From: Ponticaulis sp.
GTDB lineage: Bacteria; Pseudomonadota; Alphaproteobacteria; Caulobacterales; Hyphomonadaceae
Direction: 5' to 3'
Assembly (NCBI GenBank): GCA_002723155.1
Contig: PBNO01000010.1
Location: 1-64,000, forward strand
Length of the DNA stretch: 64,000 bases
The notes beneath the pieces are model-generated. The model worked only from the letters and a program-made list of their open reading frames with translations. It made no database searches and was not told the DNA's origin. The position numbers and the translations under genes are program-made. Each line of letters begins with the position of its first letter. Positions within the stretch are counted from its first letter, which is position 1. Positions 10,201-17,155 of this stretch are shown here, piece by piece.

Positions 10201-11278
10201 CGGTGCGCGTCAGGTGACCATCAATCTTGCTGCGGGTGAGGATGTTGTTTGTACGTTTGCGTCTGTGAACAGCCGCGGTGCGGCGCAGGATGCTATCCAG
10301 CAAATGCAGGCACAGCGCGGCGCGCTTCTTCTGAGCAATGGTCCGGATGCGGGCCGACGTATGGACCGTGTTGCCGGTCGTACGGTTCAGGCAGAGGGCG
10401 TGCAGGTAGCAGGTCTGAATCTTGTTTCAGGGCGGACTGCACCTGTCAGCATGTCTCTGAATGATGCTGGCGGCTCTATGGATGTCAGCCTGTCTGCTAT
10501 TGCGGGCGCTGATGCGAATATGGGCGCTGGCAGCTTCGACGTCTGGGCTGAGATCAACTATGCCAAGTTCGATAATTCCGGCTCTGAAGGCGATTTCTCA
10601 CTCTTCTATGTCGGTGCGGACTATCTGGTCACAGACCGCGTTCTGGTGGGTGTTCTGGCGCAGTTCGACAATTTCGAGAGCGAAAACGACCGTACTTCGG
10701 TTGCTGCGGATGGTAACGGCTTCATGGTCGGTCCGTATGTAACGGCACGTCTGGCCAATAATCTCTATGCTGATGCCCGCATCGCATGGGGACAGGCAGA
10801 CAACTCTGTGACGCCGCTTGGCACATATACGGATGATTTCGACACGACGCGTATGTTGTTCGCAGGTAGCCTCAGCGGTGACTATGCGGTCAACAACCAC
10901 CTGACGCTGCGTCCGACAATCGAATACCGGACCTTCAACGAAACGCAGGAAGCTTACCGCGATGCGTTTGGTGTTCTGATCCCTGAAAGCGACCTCAATC
11001 TCAACGAGCTGAGCTTTGCGCCGAAACTCATCACAACGCACCAGCGTGTGACGGGTGAGACATGGTCTGCCTTCATCGAGGCTGAGGGCATTTATAACTT
11101 CGGTGACGAGGTTGTGGGCGTGTTCGATGAAGACTTCCGTATGCGTCTCGAAGGCGGCTTTAGCTGGCTTGCAGAGAACGGCATCCAGATGAACTTCAAC
11201 ACCTATCTTGATGGTGTAGGTTCGGATGTCTTCGACGCGCATGGCTTCCGCGTCTCGATCAGCAAATCTCTGAACTAA
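7268..11278 (+). CDS. Giant PKD-repeat autotransporter
   Basis: Predicted secreted surface protein of 1336 residues. A long signal sequence (about 1-41, ending near EAAAM) is followed by an Ig-like passenger. Between about 185 and 905 there are at least five PKD/K319-like modules marked by APTADAGADQT, LDGSASSDPDG and YTWRQxSGP, plus one module resembling a bacterial Ig domain (TPPRIASIER). A prealbumin-like segment (about 905-1005) precedes a linker. The last ~260 residues are an autotransporter beta-barrel with alternating aromatic strands, ending FRVSISKSLN. The start is set by GGGGA upstream of the ATG. The likely role is adhesion or surface interaction; the ligand is unknown. A terminator follows directly. 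Confidence 0.88.
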   Translation: MKSKTTRNTQSGSAGPWATAKLTTLLLTTASVLVAGEAAAMDVLQSPQAGAPIFANNGGICEVSLRSGEYELRGEFDDVSGDDHVERGVFLADTSVLPGASSTYRVRVGNTQTMGQVSVDLPDPGAYVYDEPIYFGLKDIGAGSPGDFAGGAAATVELDTATMIATGGTCATIGSAIQNGGAINTPPVADAGPDATYTLGTDNFARLDARGSFDADGDNFTFYWRQTSGPTSQILVSGSSNPVWQIAPPPSAGVQRWSLTINDQNGGVSQDVVEITWSAAAGDTTPPRIASIERHRPTNETTDADQLEWLVTFDEDVQNVDASDFRITGISSYTRSYAVVSPNEYYVSVSGGDLTNVPNAVIGLELNQGTNIADLASNPIVDVTPTGANETYTVINATNTAPTVDSFAASASEVFFDPAQRSATVDLTGTFSDPDGDTLTSSITQISGPATTFLAGATFAGSIEQIVRQPSSAGRAVYELSVSDGRGGTDTSQVAVDWTVNTPPSVSGPVVIAPSAPVLPGSNYTLDAGTVTDVDGQDLDYTWTQTGGPNVSLNDPNAANPSFPVPTTGGTFTFTVTISDGVNSITQTVTVTLTVDQAPTADAGADQTLANVAPGTVVTLDGSASSDPEGAQLTYTWRQISGPAVALQNASSATPSFVYPPSTNGAQSASGMGQPEGAPADTLVFGLVVSDGNLSSAEDEVSVTINTNLAPTADAGADVTVNGYDNGDTVTLDGSASSDPDGDTLTYAWSVVSGSATINDPTLAQPTLTYTGSNSDNVDEQVTVALVVNDGAVDSPADEKVITFQDNRAPTANAGANITGINSGELVTLNGSASSDPDGDALTYTWQQVSGPAVTLSDANAVSPTFTAPFVATESTLTFRLTVNDGTEDSPASLVTVDVRPVGSITIISEATGGDTSFSFTSDLPGLNATVTTSAGQASLSADRVIAGQYTVTMADPRDAGFALTALTCDDGDSTANIGARQVTINLAAGEDVVCTFASVNSRGAAQDAIQQMQAQRGALLLSNGPDAGRRMDRVAGRTVQAEGVQVAGLNLVSGRTAPVSMSLNDAGGSMDVSLSAIAGADANMGAGSFDVWAEINYAKFDNSGSEGDFSLFYVGADYLVTDRVLVGVLAQFDNFESENDRTSVAADGNGFMVGPYVTARLANNLYADARIAWGQADNSVTPLGTYTDDFDTTRMLFAGSLSGDYAVNNHLTLRPTIEYRTFNETQEAYRDAFGVLIPESDLNLNELSFAPKLITTHQRVTGETWSAFIEAEGIYNFGDEVVGVFDEDFRMRLEGGFSWLAENGIQMNFNTYLDGVGSDVFDAHGFRVSISKSLN

Positions 11279-11307
11279 GCCGGTTCAGGCACAGTTTGAA
11301 AATGTGG

Positions 11308-11335
11308 CGGGCCCTGAAAGGGGCCCGTCATTTTA
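11308..11335 (+). terminator. Rho-independent terminator after the autotransporter gene
   Basis: A 7-bp GC-rich stem (CGGGCCC at 11308-11314 with GGGCCCG at 11321-11327) encloses a six-base loop and is followed by CATTTTATT. It lies between convergent genes and may work in both directions. Confidence 0.85.
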
Positions 11336-11341
11336 TTGAGG

Positions 11342-12235
11342 CTAGTTCAATGCTTCTAATAATCGCTGTTGCTCGCGCGGTGACTTCCAGAGGAATGTGC
11401 GCGGTAAGCCAAGGCGTTCACACGCCTGTGCCGGAGCGCTCGATTTGGCGGGAATGATTTCAGCAAGCTTTGCCGCCGCCTTCACAGTCAAACGCTGCGT
11501 GGTCGTCAGGTTGAACTCTGCACCCAGCCCCAATACGCGGCGGGTCTGAGGGGGAAGTATGTCGATCGCGGCATGAGCGAGTGCTTTCTGCATGCCTTTT
11601 GGCAGGGTACGGGTGGCACGCCCTGAGCGGATGATGTCCAGAAAATCGAGATTTATTTCGTGTGGTTCAAAATCGTCCTCAAGCTTTGCCATCATCGCAT
11701 AAAACTGATCCATGCTTTTGGGCGAATAGGTCACGCCATAAAGCGGGGCGACTTTGTCGGCTTCGGCCCAGAAGCGTGATTTTTCTTCATCGGTGAGCCT
11801 TTTGGCGTAGCGGTCATAAGCCATCAGCCAGCCATAAGATGCAGTAGCGCTCACCCAGTTTAAAAGCACGGGATCGAGCGCTTTATACTGGCGGCCATTC
11901 GGCGTTTCGCCGCTCACCTGAGCATGCATGTTGGTAATGCCCTGAATGACGCGTCTCGCGGCGGATTGCGGACCAAATATTCCGATAAGCGCGGCTGTGC
12001 CTGTGCGTGTGCCGCGGCCGACAGGATCTGTCGGGAAGACAGAATGATCCCATACGCCGGACCTGATACGATCATCGGCAAATTCCAGCAGGACTGCGCA
12101 CACGCCCGCAATCACACTTGTGACCGGATTTTTGAAGACCTTCCAACGAACTGAATCTGGCGCATTGAGGGCCGGTTCGCCTGCAGGCTGGGTGAAATCA
12201 ATTTTCCAGCCGAGATAGGAATTCATCTTTTCCAT
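11342..12235 (-). CDS. MpaB/rubber-oxygenase-like protein (DUF2236)
   Basis: Member of the DUF2236 family that includes fungal MpaB and bacterial latex-clearing haem oxygenases; these cleave C=C bonds in isoprenoid chains. Family-like features: SVFPTDPVGRGTRTG, then NMHAQVSGETPNG, then ALDPVLLNWVSATASYGW. Family members usually carry a His after the WV of this last motif (WVHA); here it is Ser, so haem ligation may differ or activity may be lost. Length (297) is normal for the short form. The gene sits beside a lipid-type catabolic cluster, consistent with a hydrophobic substrate, which I infer only from context. Confidence 0.78.
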   Translation of the reverse strand: MEKMNSYLGWKIDFTQPAGEPALNAPDSVRWKVFKNPVTSVIAGVCAVLLEFADDRIRSGVWDHSVFPTDPVGRGTRTGTAALIGIFGPQSAARRVIQGITNMHAQVSGETPNGRQYKALDPVLLNWVSATASYGWLMAYDRYAKRLTDEEKSRFWAEADKVAPLYGVTYSPKSMDQFYAMMAKLEDDFEPHEINLDFLDIIRSGRATRTLPKGMQKALAHAAIDILPPQTRRVLGLGAEFNLTTTQRLTVKAAAKLAEIIPAKSSAPAQACERLGLPRTFLWKSPREQQRLLEALN

Positions 12236-12326
12236 CTCTTCTCTCCTCCCGGAATGACGTCGCCGAGTTTAGGAGAGGATGCTGGCGCGATCACCTGTCA
12301 CTTCTGTTAGTGTGACGTACCGGCAG

Positions 12327-13094
12327 TCAGGCGCTTTTGCGTCCACCAATATAGCCCAGACTTGTTGCGACGCGGACGGCCTGAGCGCGGCCATGAACGC
12401 CGAACTTCTTGCCGGCATTCACCAGATGGAAGCGAACAGTCGGAACCGACACACCCATAATCGTCCCGATTTCATTGTCGGTCTTGCCGAGCGCGGCCCA
12501 GCGTAGACACTGGATTTCGCGGCGGGTCAGGTCACGCGTTTCGGTAGGCGTGGTCACTGTCGCACTGTCGCGATAGCTCGACAGGAGCTTGAGCGTCAGA
12601 ATGTGAAGGCGCTCTGCGTTTTGATCAAAAATGTCCGCGATGTCAGGCAGGTCTTCATTTGTTGCCCAGACAATGACGCCCAGAACGCCGAACGGCATAT
12701 GGCAGGGACAGACAATCGCGGCCTTCACGCCGAAGGTTTCATACTCGGCATTCTGATTGAACACCTCCAGCGCCTCAATCGGGCGCCAGCTTTTTAGTGT
12801 GGTGCCGTCATAATACATGGGTTCAGAGCAGATGCGGGCAGCCTGTATGAAGCCGGATCGCAATGCGAAGGTTCGATCATTCCAATAGTCGAGGTCCGGA
12901 TCGAACCATTTGAAGACATCTCCAGCATAGGGCTTGCCATCGGGGCCGCACATGGGGGAGGGGTCTCCGATATCTGCGGACGCAGCAATAAAAGGCAGAT
13001 GTATTTTCTGCCCGGCCGTGACGACGGACTGGACCAGATTATGTATATCCTGCCCATCAGCGCGGGATGATTCGTCAGATTGTCCTGTCGCCAT
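12327..13094 (-). CDS. LuxR-type regulator with autoinducer-binding-like domain (LuxR solo)
   Basis: Transcription factor of 255 residues. Residues about 20-175 have the size and pattern of an autoinducer-binding domain (SGFIQAARICSEP, FGVKAAIVCPCHMPFG, VIVWATNE). Residues about 185-250 are a LuxR HTH (LTRREIQCLRWAALGKTDNEIG and TVRFHLVNAGKKF). No LuxI synthase is visible in the window, so it is an apparent solo. It is transcribed divergently from the acyl-CoA dehydrogenase at 13169 across a 74-base gap, suggesting that it controls the catabolic cluster to the right. The ligand could be an acyl compound rather than a homoserine lactone. Confidence 0.85.
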   Translation of the reverse strand: MATGQSDESSRADGQDIHNLVQSVVTAGQKIHLPFIAASADIGDPSPMCGPDGKPYAGDVFKWFDPDLDYWNDRTFALRSGFIQAARICSEPMYYDGTTLKSWRPIEALEVFNQNAEYETFGVKAAIVCPCHMPFGVLGVIVWATNEDLPDIADIFDQNAERLHILTLKLLSSYRDSATVTTPTETRDLTRREIQCLRWAALGKTDNEIGTIMGVSVPTVRFHLVNAGKKFGVHGRAQAVRVATSLGYIGGRKSA

Positions 13095-13168
13095 ACCTAT
13101 CGGTTTCGCTAGCTTGAGAGAGCCGCGGCGGGACCGTTAGGTGTAGTCAGTCCAGCGTAGGAAATCTC

Positions 13169-14350
13169 ATGAACCTCAATTTCTCAACCGACGATATCGC
13201 CTTCCGGGATGAAATACGAGCCTTCCTTAAGGACAACCTGACGCCGGAACTTGCTGCCGCCGGGCGCAAGGCAACCAGCGTCTTCATCGAGCCTGAATAT
13301 ACGCTGGCATGGCAGGCCAAGCTGAATGAGCGCGGCTGGGTCGCGCCGCACTGGCCAAAAGAATATGGCGGCCCTGGTTTCACCGAGACGCAAAAGGCAA
13401 TTTTTGCAGCTGAGTTCGCGGCGGCTGGCGCGCCATCGCTCTCTCCAATGGGGCTCTCCATGGTGGGGCCATGTATCATCGGATACGGCACGCCAGAGCA
13501 GAAAGCCTATTATCTGCCGCGCCTTCTCAATGGCGAGGATTATTGGTGTCAGGGGTATTCCGAGCCGGGGTCAGGGTCTGACCTCGCCTCGCTTCAGCTG
13601 AAAGCCGAGCGTGACGGTGATGATTATGTGCTGAACGGCACGAAAATCTGGACCACGCATGCTCACCACGCCAACAAGATGTTCTGCCTTGTCCGTACAC
13701 GGACTGAAGGCAAGCCGCAGACAGGCATCACTTTCCTGCTTCTGGATATGAAGACGCCGGGCATCAAGGTTGATCCGATCCGGACCATGACAGGCGAGCA
13801 TGAATTTAATCAGGTCTTCTTTGATGATGTGCGTGTACCCGTATCCGGGCGTCTCGGTGAAGAGAATGACGGTTGGACAGTCGCAAAATATCTTCTCGAG
13901 TTTGAACGTGGCGGCGGCACTTCGGCGGGCGTGAAAGCCGCGCTGGATCGTCTGCGCCGCTATCGCATTATGAAAGGGATTGATGATCCGATCCTCGCGA
14001 AAAAGCTGGAGCAGGTGTCGATCAAAGTCGAAGCCTTGCTGATGACCGAGCACCGGATCGTTGCCTCGCTGAGCGCTGGCGCATCGCCGGGACCCGCTGC
14101 ATCCATCCTGAAGGCACAGCGAACAGAGCTGATGCAGGAAGTTGATGAGATCGGTATTGAAATGGCCGGCATTTTTGCGGGTGTCTATGAACCGGAGAGC
14201 TGGCTGCCAACGCCGAATATCACACCGGTTGGGCCCGATGAGCTTGCCGTTGCAATGCCGCGTTATCTGAACGACCGCGCTGCGTCTATCTACGGTGGCT
14301 CGAACGAAGTTCAGCGCAACATCGTCGCCAAGGCCGTTCTGCGCCTCTGA
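13169..14350 (+). CDS. Acyl-CoA dehydrogenase
   Basis: FAD enzyme that introduces an alpha,beta double bond into an acyl-CoA thioester. At 393 residues it has the usual family length. The N-terminal helical domain includes WVAPHWPKEYGGPGF. The central flavin site has CQGYSEPGSGSDLAS. The C-terminal bundle ends with ASIYGGSNEVQRNIVAK, the typical FAD-dimer signature. This subgroup includes steroid side-chain and pimeloyl-CoA dehydrogenases, which often work as heteromers, so the substrate is open. It is first in a run with a TonB receptor and an acyl-CoA ligase and is divergent from a LuxR solo that may regulate it. Confidence 0.92.
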   Translation: MNLNFSTDDIAFRDEIRAFLKDNLTPELAAAGRKATSVFIEPEYTLAWQAKLNERGWVAPHWPKEYGGPGFTETQKAIFAAEFAAAGAPSLSPMGLSMVGPCIIGYGTPEQKAYYLPRLLNGEDYWCQGYSEPGSGSDLASLQLKAERDGDDYVLNGTKIWTTHAHHANKMFCLVRTRTEGKPQTGITFLLLDMKTPGIKVDPIRTMTGEHEFNQVFFDDVRVPVSGRLGEENDGWTVAKYLLEFERGGGTSAGVKAALDRLRRYRIMKGIDDPILAKKLEQVSIKVEALLMTEHRIVASLSAGASPGPAASILKAQRTELMQEVDEIGIEMAGIFAGVYEPESWLPTPNITPVGPDELAVAMPRYLNDRAASIYGGSNEVQRNIVAKAVLRL

Positions 14351-14352
14351 AC

Positions 14353-14399
14353 ACGTTTGGGGCGTCCTATCAAAGTTGATAGCTTGCCCCGAAACCCGT
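14353..14399. promoter_or_regulatory. Nested inverted repeat between acyl-CoA dehydrogenase and TonB receptor genes
   Basis: A perfect CTATCAA/TTGATAG inverted repeat (14367-14373 and 14376-14382, 2-base centre) lies inside GGGGC/GCCCC (14359-14363 and 14386-14390) and weaker outer pairing (ACG...CGT). There is no T tract, so a classic terminator is unlikely. It could be an operator for a dimeric regulator or an RNA hairpin separating the two genes. Confidence 0.55.
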
Positions 14400-14409
14400 T
14401 TGGCGGGAG

Positions 14410-14451
14410 CCTCCCTGAAACCCTCATAAAAATAAGAGGGATCCAGGGAGG
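14410..14451 (+). promoter_or_regulatory. Leader hairpin that includes the TonB receptor Shine-Dalgarno sequence
   Basis: The arm at 14410-14425 (CCTCCCTG..ACCCTC) pairs with 14436-14451 (GAGGG..CAGGGAGG) with two mismatches and a 10-base A-rich loop. The ribosome binding site GGGAGG (14446-14451) for the ATG at 14457 lies in the 3' arm, so the folded RNA should hide it. This predicts translational control of the receptor. It may be a regulatory leader, though I do not recognise a known riboswitch class. Confidence 0.6.
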
Positions 14452-14456
14452 AAAAG

Positions 14457-17048
14457 ATGAAAACCCATTCTGTATTTTTAAGGTCGCTTTTCGCGGGGAC
14501 TTCGCTTCTGGTCGTTTCGGCATCCTTGCCGGCGATCGCTCAAGAGGTTGATGCAAGCGCCGAGGATCCAGCGCCGGAAAGTCGCGCGCAGATGTCGCTT
14601 GGTCAGATCACGGTAACGGCCCAGCGCCGCGAAGAATCTGCAAATGAAGTTCCGATGGCGGTTCAGGCCTTTAGCGGCGAACAGCTCGATCTCTTGCGTG
14701 TCGATGACGTTGATGACCTGCAGACGGTTGTGCCGGGCTTCTCCGTTTCCCAAAGCTATCAGGGCGTTCCGACATACACGCTGCGCGGCATTGGCTTCAA
14801 CACCATCAACGTGTCAGCCACTTCCACGGTTGGCACCTATGTCGACGAGGTCGCTTATCCGTTCCCGTTCATGAATTCCGGTCCGATGTTCGACATTGAC
14901 CGGATCGAGGTTCTGAAAGGTCCGCAGGGCACGCTGTTTGGCCGGAACACGACGGCAGGCCTGATCAACGTCGTCACCAGCCGTCCGACCGACGAATTTG
15001 AAGCCAGCCTTGCAGCGGACGTTGGCAATTACGACACGTTCAATCTGGAAGGCATGATCAACATGCCGTTCAATGATCGTGTGCAGGGCCGGTTTGCGTT
15101 TCGCAGTGAAACAAGCGGTGAAGGCTGGCAGGAATCCAACACGCGCGACGAAACACGCGGCGAAGTGGACCGCCTTGGTTTTCGTGCAGCTCTGGCTATT
15201 GAGGTCACTGAGAACCTCGATCTGGACCTTTCTTATAATGGCTGGACGAATGAGTCTGATACGATTGGCGGGCAGGGCATTGCGCTGACACCGGCGACTG
15301 ACCCGACAAGTCCGCTTGCAGGCAGTGCGTCACTCTTCCTGCAGCCCGGGCTGTTGAATTACATTCAGACCAACCAGCCAACGTCCGCCTCTCAGGCAGA
15401 CTGGGCACCGCGCGCCTCGCGCTCTGCGACAGAGTTTGGTGTGCCGGGGCTTGAAGGGCCTCTGCGGGAAGACTCCAGCTTCCATGCGTTCAAAGTGGCG
15501 GCCACGCTCGATCTAGACAATGGCATGAGCCTCAGCTCGCTCACGGGATATAATGAACTCGATCGTCAGGCGCTTCTGGACTGGTCCGGTTCGCCCTACA
15601 CAATCCTGCTTCAGGACATTGATGCAGAGATCACCTCATTCAGTCAGGAATTCCGTCTGGATGGCCAGTTTGAAAACGCAAGCTGGGTTGTAGGCGCCTA
15701 TTATGCCCGCGATGAGATCACTGACTCAAATCAGACGCTTCTGCGCGATAACGCCAATAGTAATTTCGTAAGCACAATTGCGACGGGGCTGGCCTATAAT
15801 CCGGCAGGCACGTTGCCATTGTTGAACCCTGCGATCACACCTGCGGAGATTGCGCAGACAACAGCCCTGATCAACTTCCTGAATGTTGATCCGGAAACGG
15901 GGCTTCCATACTCGCCAACAGATCTTTTGGGTTCGTTCCAGACCTATCAGGATGTGGGCGACTTCAAGAATACAAGCTGGAGCATCTTTGCGAGCGCAGA
16001 TTGGGAGCTCTCGCCTGAACTCACCCTGACAACTGGCCTGCGCTATACCGAGGACAGTCAGGAGTATGTCGGTTGCTCGCGCGATATTAACGGCTCCATG
16101 CAGCCGAATGTGAACGTCTTCAACCGCTTCTTCTTCCTTGGTTTCTATGGGCAGGCCGCACCTGCAGCGCCATTGCAGGAAAATGGCTGCGTAACTTATA
16201 GCGAGACGAATAACGCGTTCGGGCCGGTTATCTCCGACCTCACCGAGGATAACGTCTCCTGGCGCGTTGCCGCCAACTACACCCCGGCAGACATGCAGGA
16301 TGTGCTGTTCTTCGCCTCGATTTCGCAGGGTTATAAATCAGCTGCTGTTCCAGTAAATGCTGCATCCAAAGCCGAGCAGAACTTCCCGGCGACGCAGGAA
16401 GGTCTCCTGGCGTATGAGGCGGGTATCAAGGCAGGTCTGTTTGAAGGACGCGTACAGGCGAACGTTTCGGCGTTCTTCTATGACTATACCGACAAGCAGG
16501 TTTCCTCCTTCTTCCCGGACCCGATCTATACGGCCCTGTCACAGCTTCAGAATGCACCTGAAGCCGAGGCGTATGGTCTGGATGCGGAGATTTACTGGCA
16601 GGTTTCAGATGAGCTCTCTGCGATTGCGGGCATGACTCTTCTGAATACCGAATACACAGACTTCGATACATTTGACTTTGCCGGTCGCCCGATGGACGCC
16701 TCTGGCGACTCCTTCATGTACTCGCCGGAAACAAGCCTCAGCCTGACGCTGGTTTATGATCGTCCGATCACGGATGAGCTGGGCCTTAGTGCCTCGCTGA
16801 GTGGACGCTGGCAGAGCGATTCCACGGCCGGTGATCCGGACAATCCGCTCTATGACATCGACTCATATGGGCTGCTGAATGGCTCCATCGGTGTCTATTC
16901 CATGGAGAATGGCTGGGAGCTCTCGCTCTGGGGCAAGAACCTTACAGACGAGTATTACTGGCACCAGGTCTCCTCCAACGCCAACGTGATTATGAGGTTT
17001 GCTGGCCAGCCACGCACATTCGGGGCGTCGTTTAGCTACGACTTCTAA
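14457..17048 (+). CDS. TonB-dependent outer-membrane receptor
   Basis: Outer-membrane beta-barrel that imports a substrate using TonB energy. A signal peptide covers about residues 1-28 (ends LPAIAQ). The TonB-box region and plug follow (GQITVTAQRREES, then FDIDRIEVLKGPQGTLFGRNTTAGLINV). The barrel ends in the aromatic sequence FGASFSYDF. Length 863 is typical of the large receptor class common in Sphingomonadales and Hyphomonads. It sits between an acyl-CoA dehydrogenase and an acyl-CoA ligase, suggesting uptake of a lipid, steroid or terpenoid rather than a siderophore; this is contextual inference. Its ribosome binding site is in a hairpin at 14410-14451. Confidence 0.93.
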   Translation: MKTHSVFLRSLFAGTSLLVVSASLPAIAQEVDASAEDPAPESRAQMSLGQITVTAQRREESANEVPMAVQAFSGEQLDLLRVDDVDDLQTVVPGFSVSQSYQGVPTYTLRGIGFNTINVSATSTVGTYVDEVAYPFPFMNSGPMFDIDRIEVLKGPQGTLFGRNTTAGLINVVTSRPTDEFEASLAADVGNYDTFNLEGMINMPFNDRVQGRFAFRSETSGEGWQESNTRDETRGEVDRLGFRAALAIEVTENLDLDLSYNGWTNESDTIGGQGIALTPATDPTSPLAGSASLFLQPGLLNYIQTNQPTSASQADWAPRASRSATEFGVPGLEGPLREDSSFHAFKVAATLDLDNGMSLSSLTGYNELDRQALLDWSGSPYTILLQDIDAEITSFSQEFRLDGQFENASWVVGAYYARDEITDSNQTLLRDNANSNFVSTIATGLAYNPAGTLPLLNPAITPAEIAQTTALINFLNVDPETGLPYSPTDLLGSFQTYQDVGDFKNTSWSIFASADWELSPELTLTTGLRYTEDSQEYVGCSRDINGSMQPNVNVFNRFFFLGFYGQAAPAAPLQENGCVTYSETNNAFGPVISDLTEDNVSWRVAANYTPADMQDVLFFASISQGYKSAAVPVNAASKAEQNFPATQEGLLAYEAGIKAGLFEGRVQANVSAFFYDYTDKQVSSFFPDPIYTALSQLQNAPEAEAYGLDAEIYWQVSDELSAIAGMTLLNTEYTDFDTFDFAGRPMDASGDSFMYSPETSLSLTLVYDRPITDELGLSASLSGRWQSDSTAGDPDNPLYDIDSYGLLNGSIGVYSMENGWELSLWGKNLTDEYYWHQVSSNANVIMRFAGQPRTFGASFSYDF

Positions 17049-17062
17049 TTCCTCCCGTACTA

Positions 17063-17098
17063 CCGCGCCTTCTCTTCCCCGAGAGGAGGTGCGGGTTT
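17063..17098 (+). terminator. Probable terminator after the TonB receptor gene
   Basis: A 13-bp stem with two G-U pairs (17063-17075 with 17082-17094) and a six-base loop TCCCCG, followed by GTTTCTCATTTT. The T tract is interrupted, so efficiency may be partial. Confidence 0.65.
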
Positions 17099-17155
17099 CT
17101 CATTTTCCAATTCTGGTGAACACTGTTCGGAAAAAATACAAATCCGGGAGGACGC

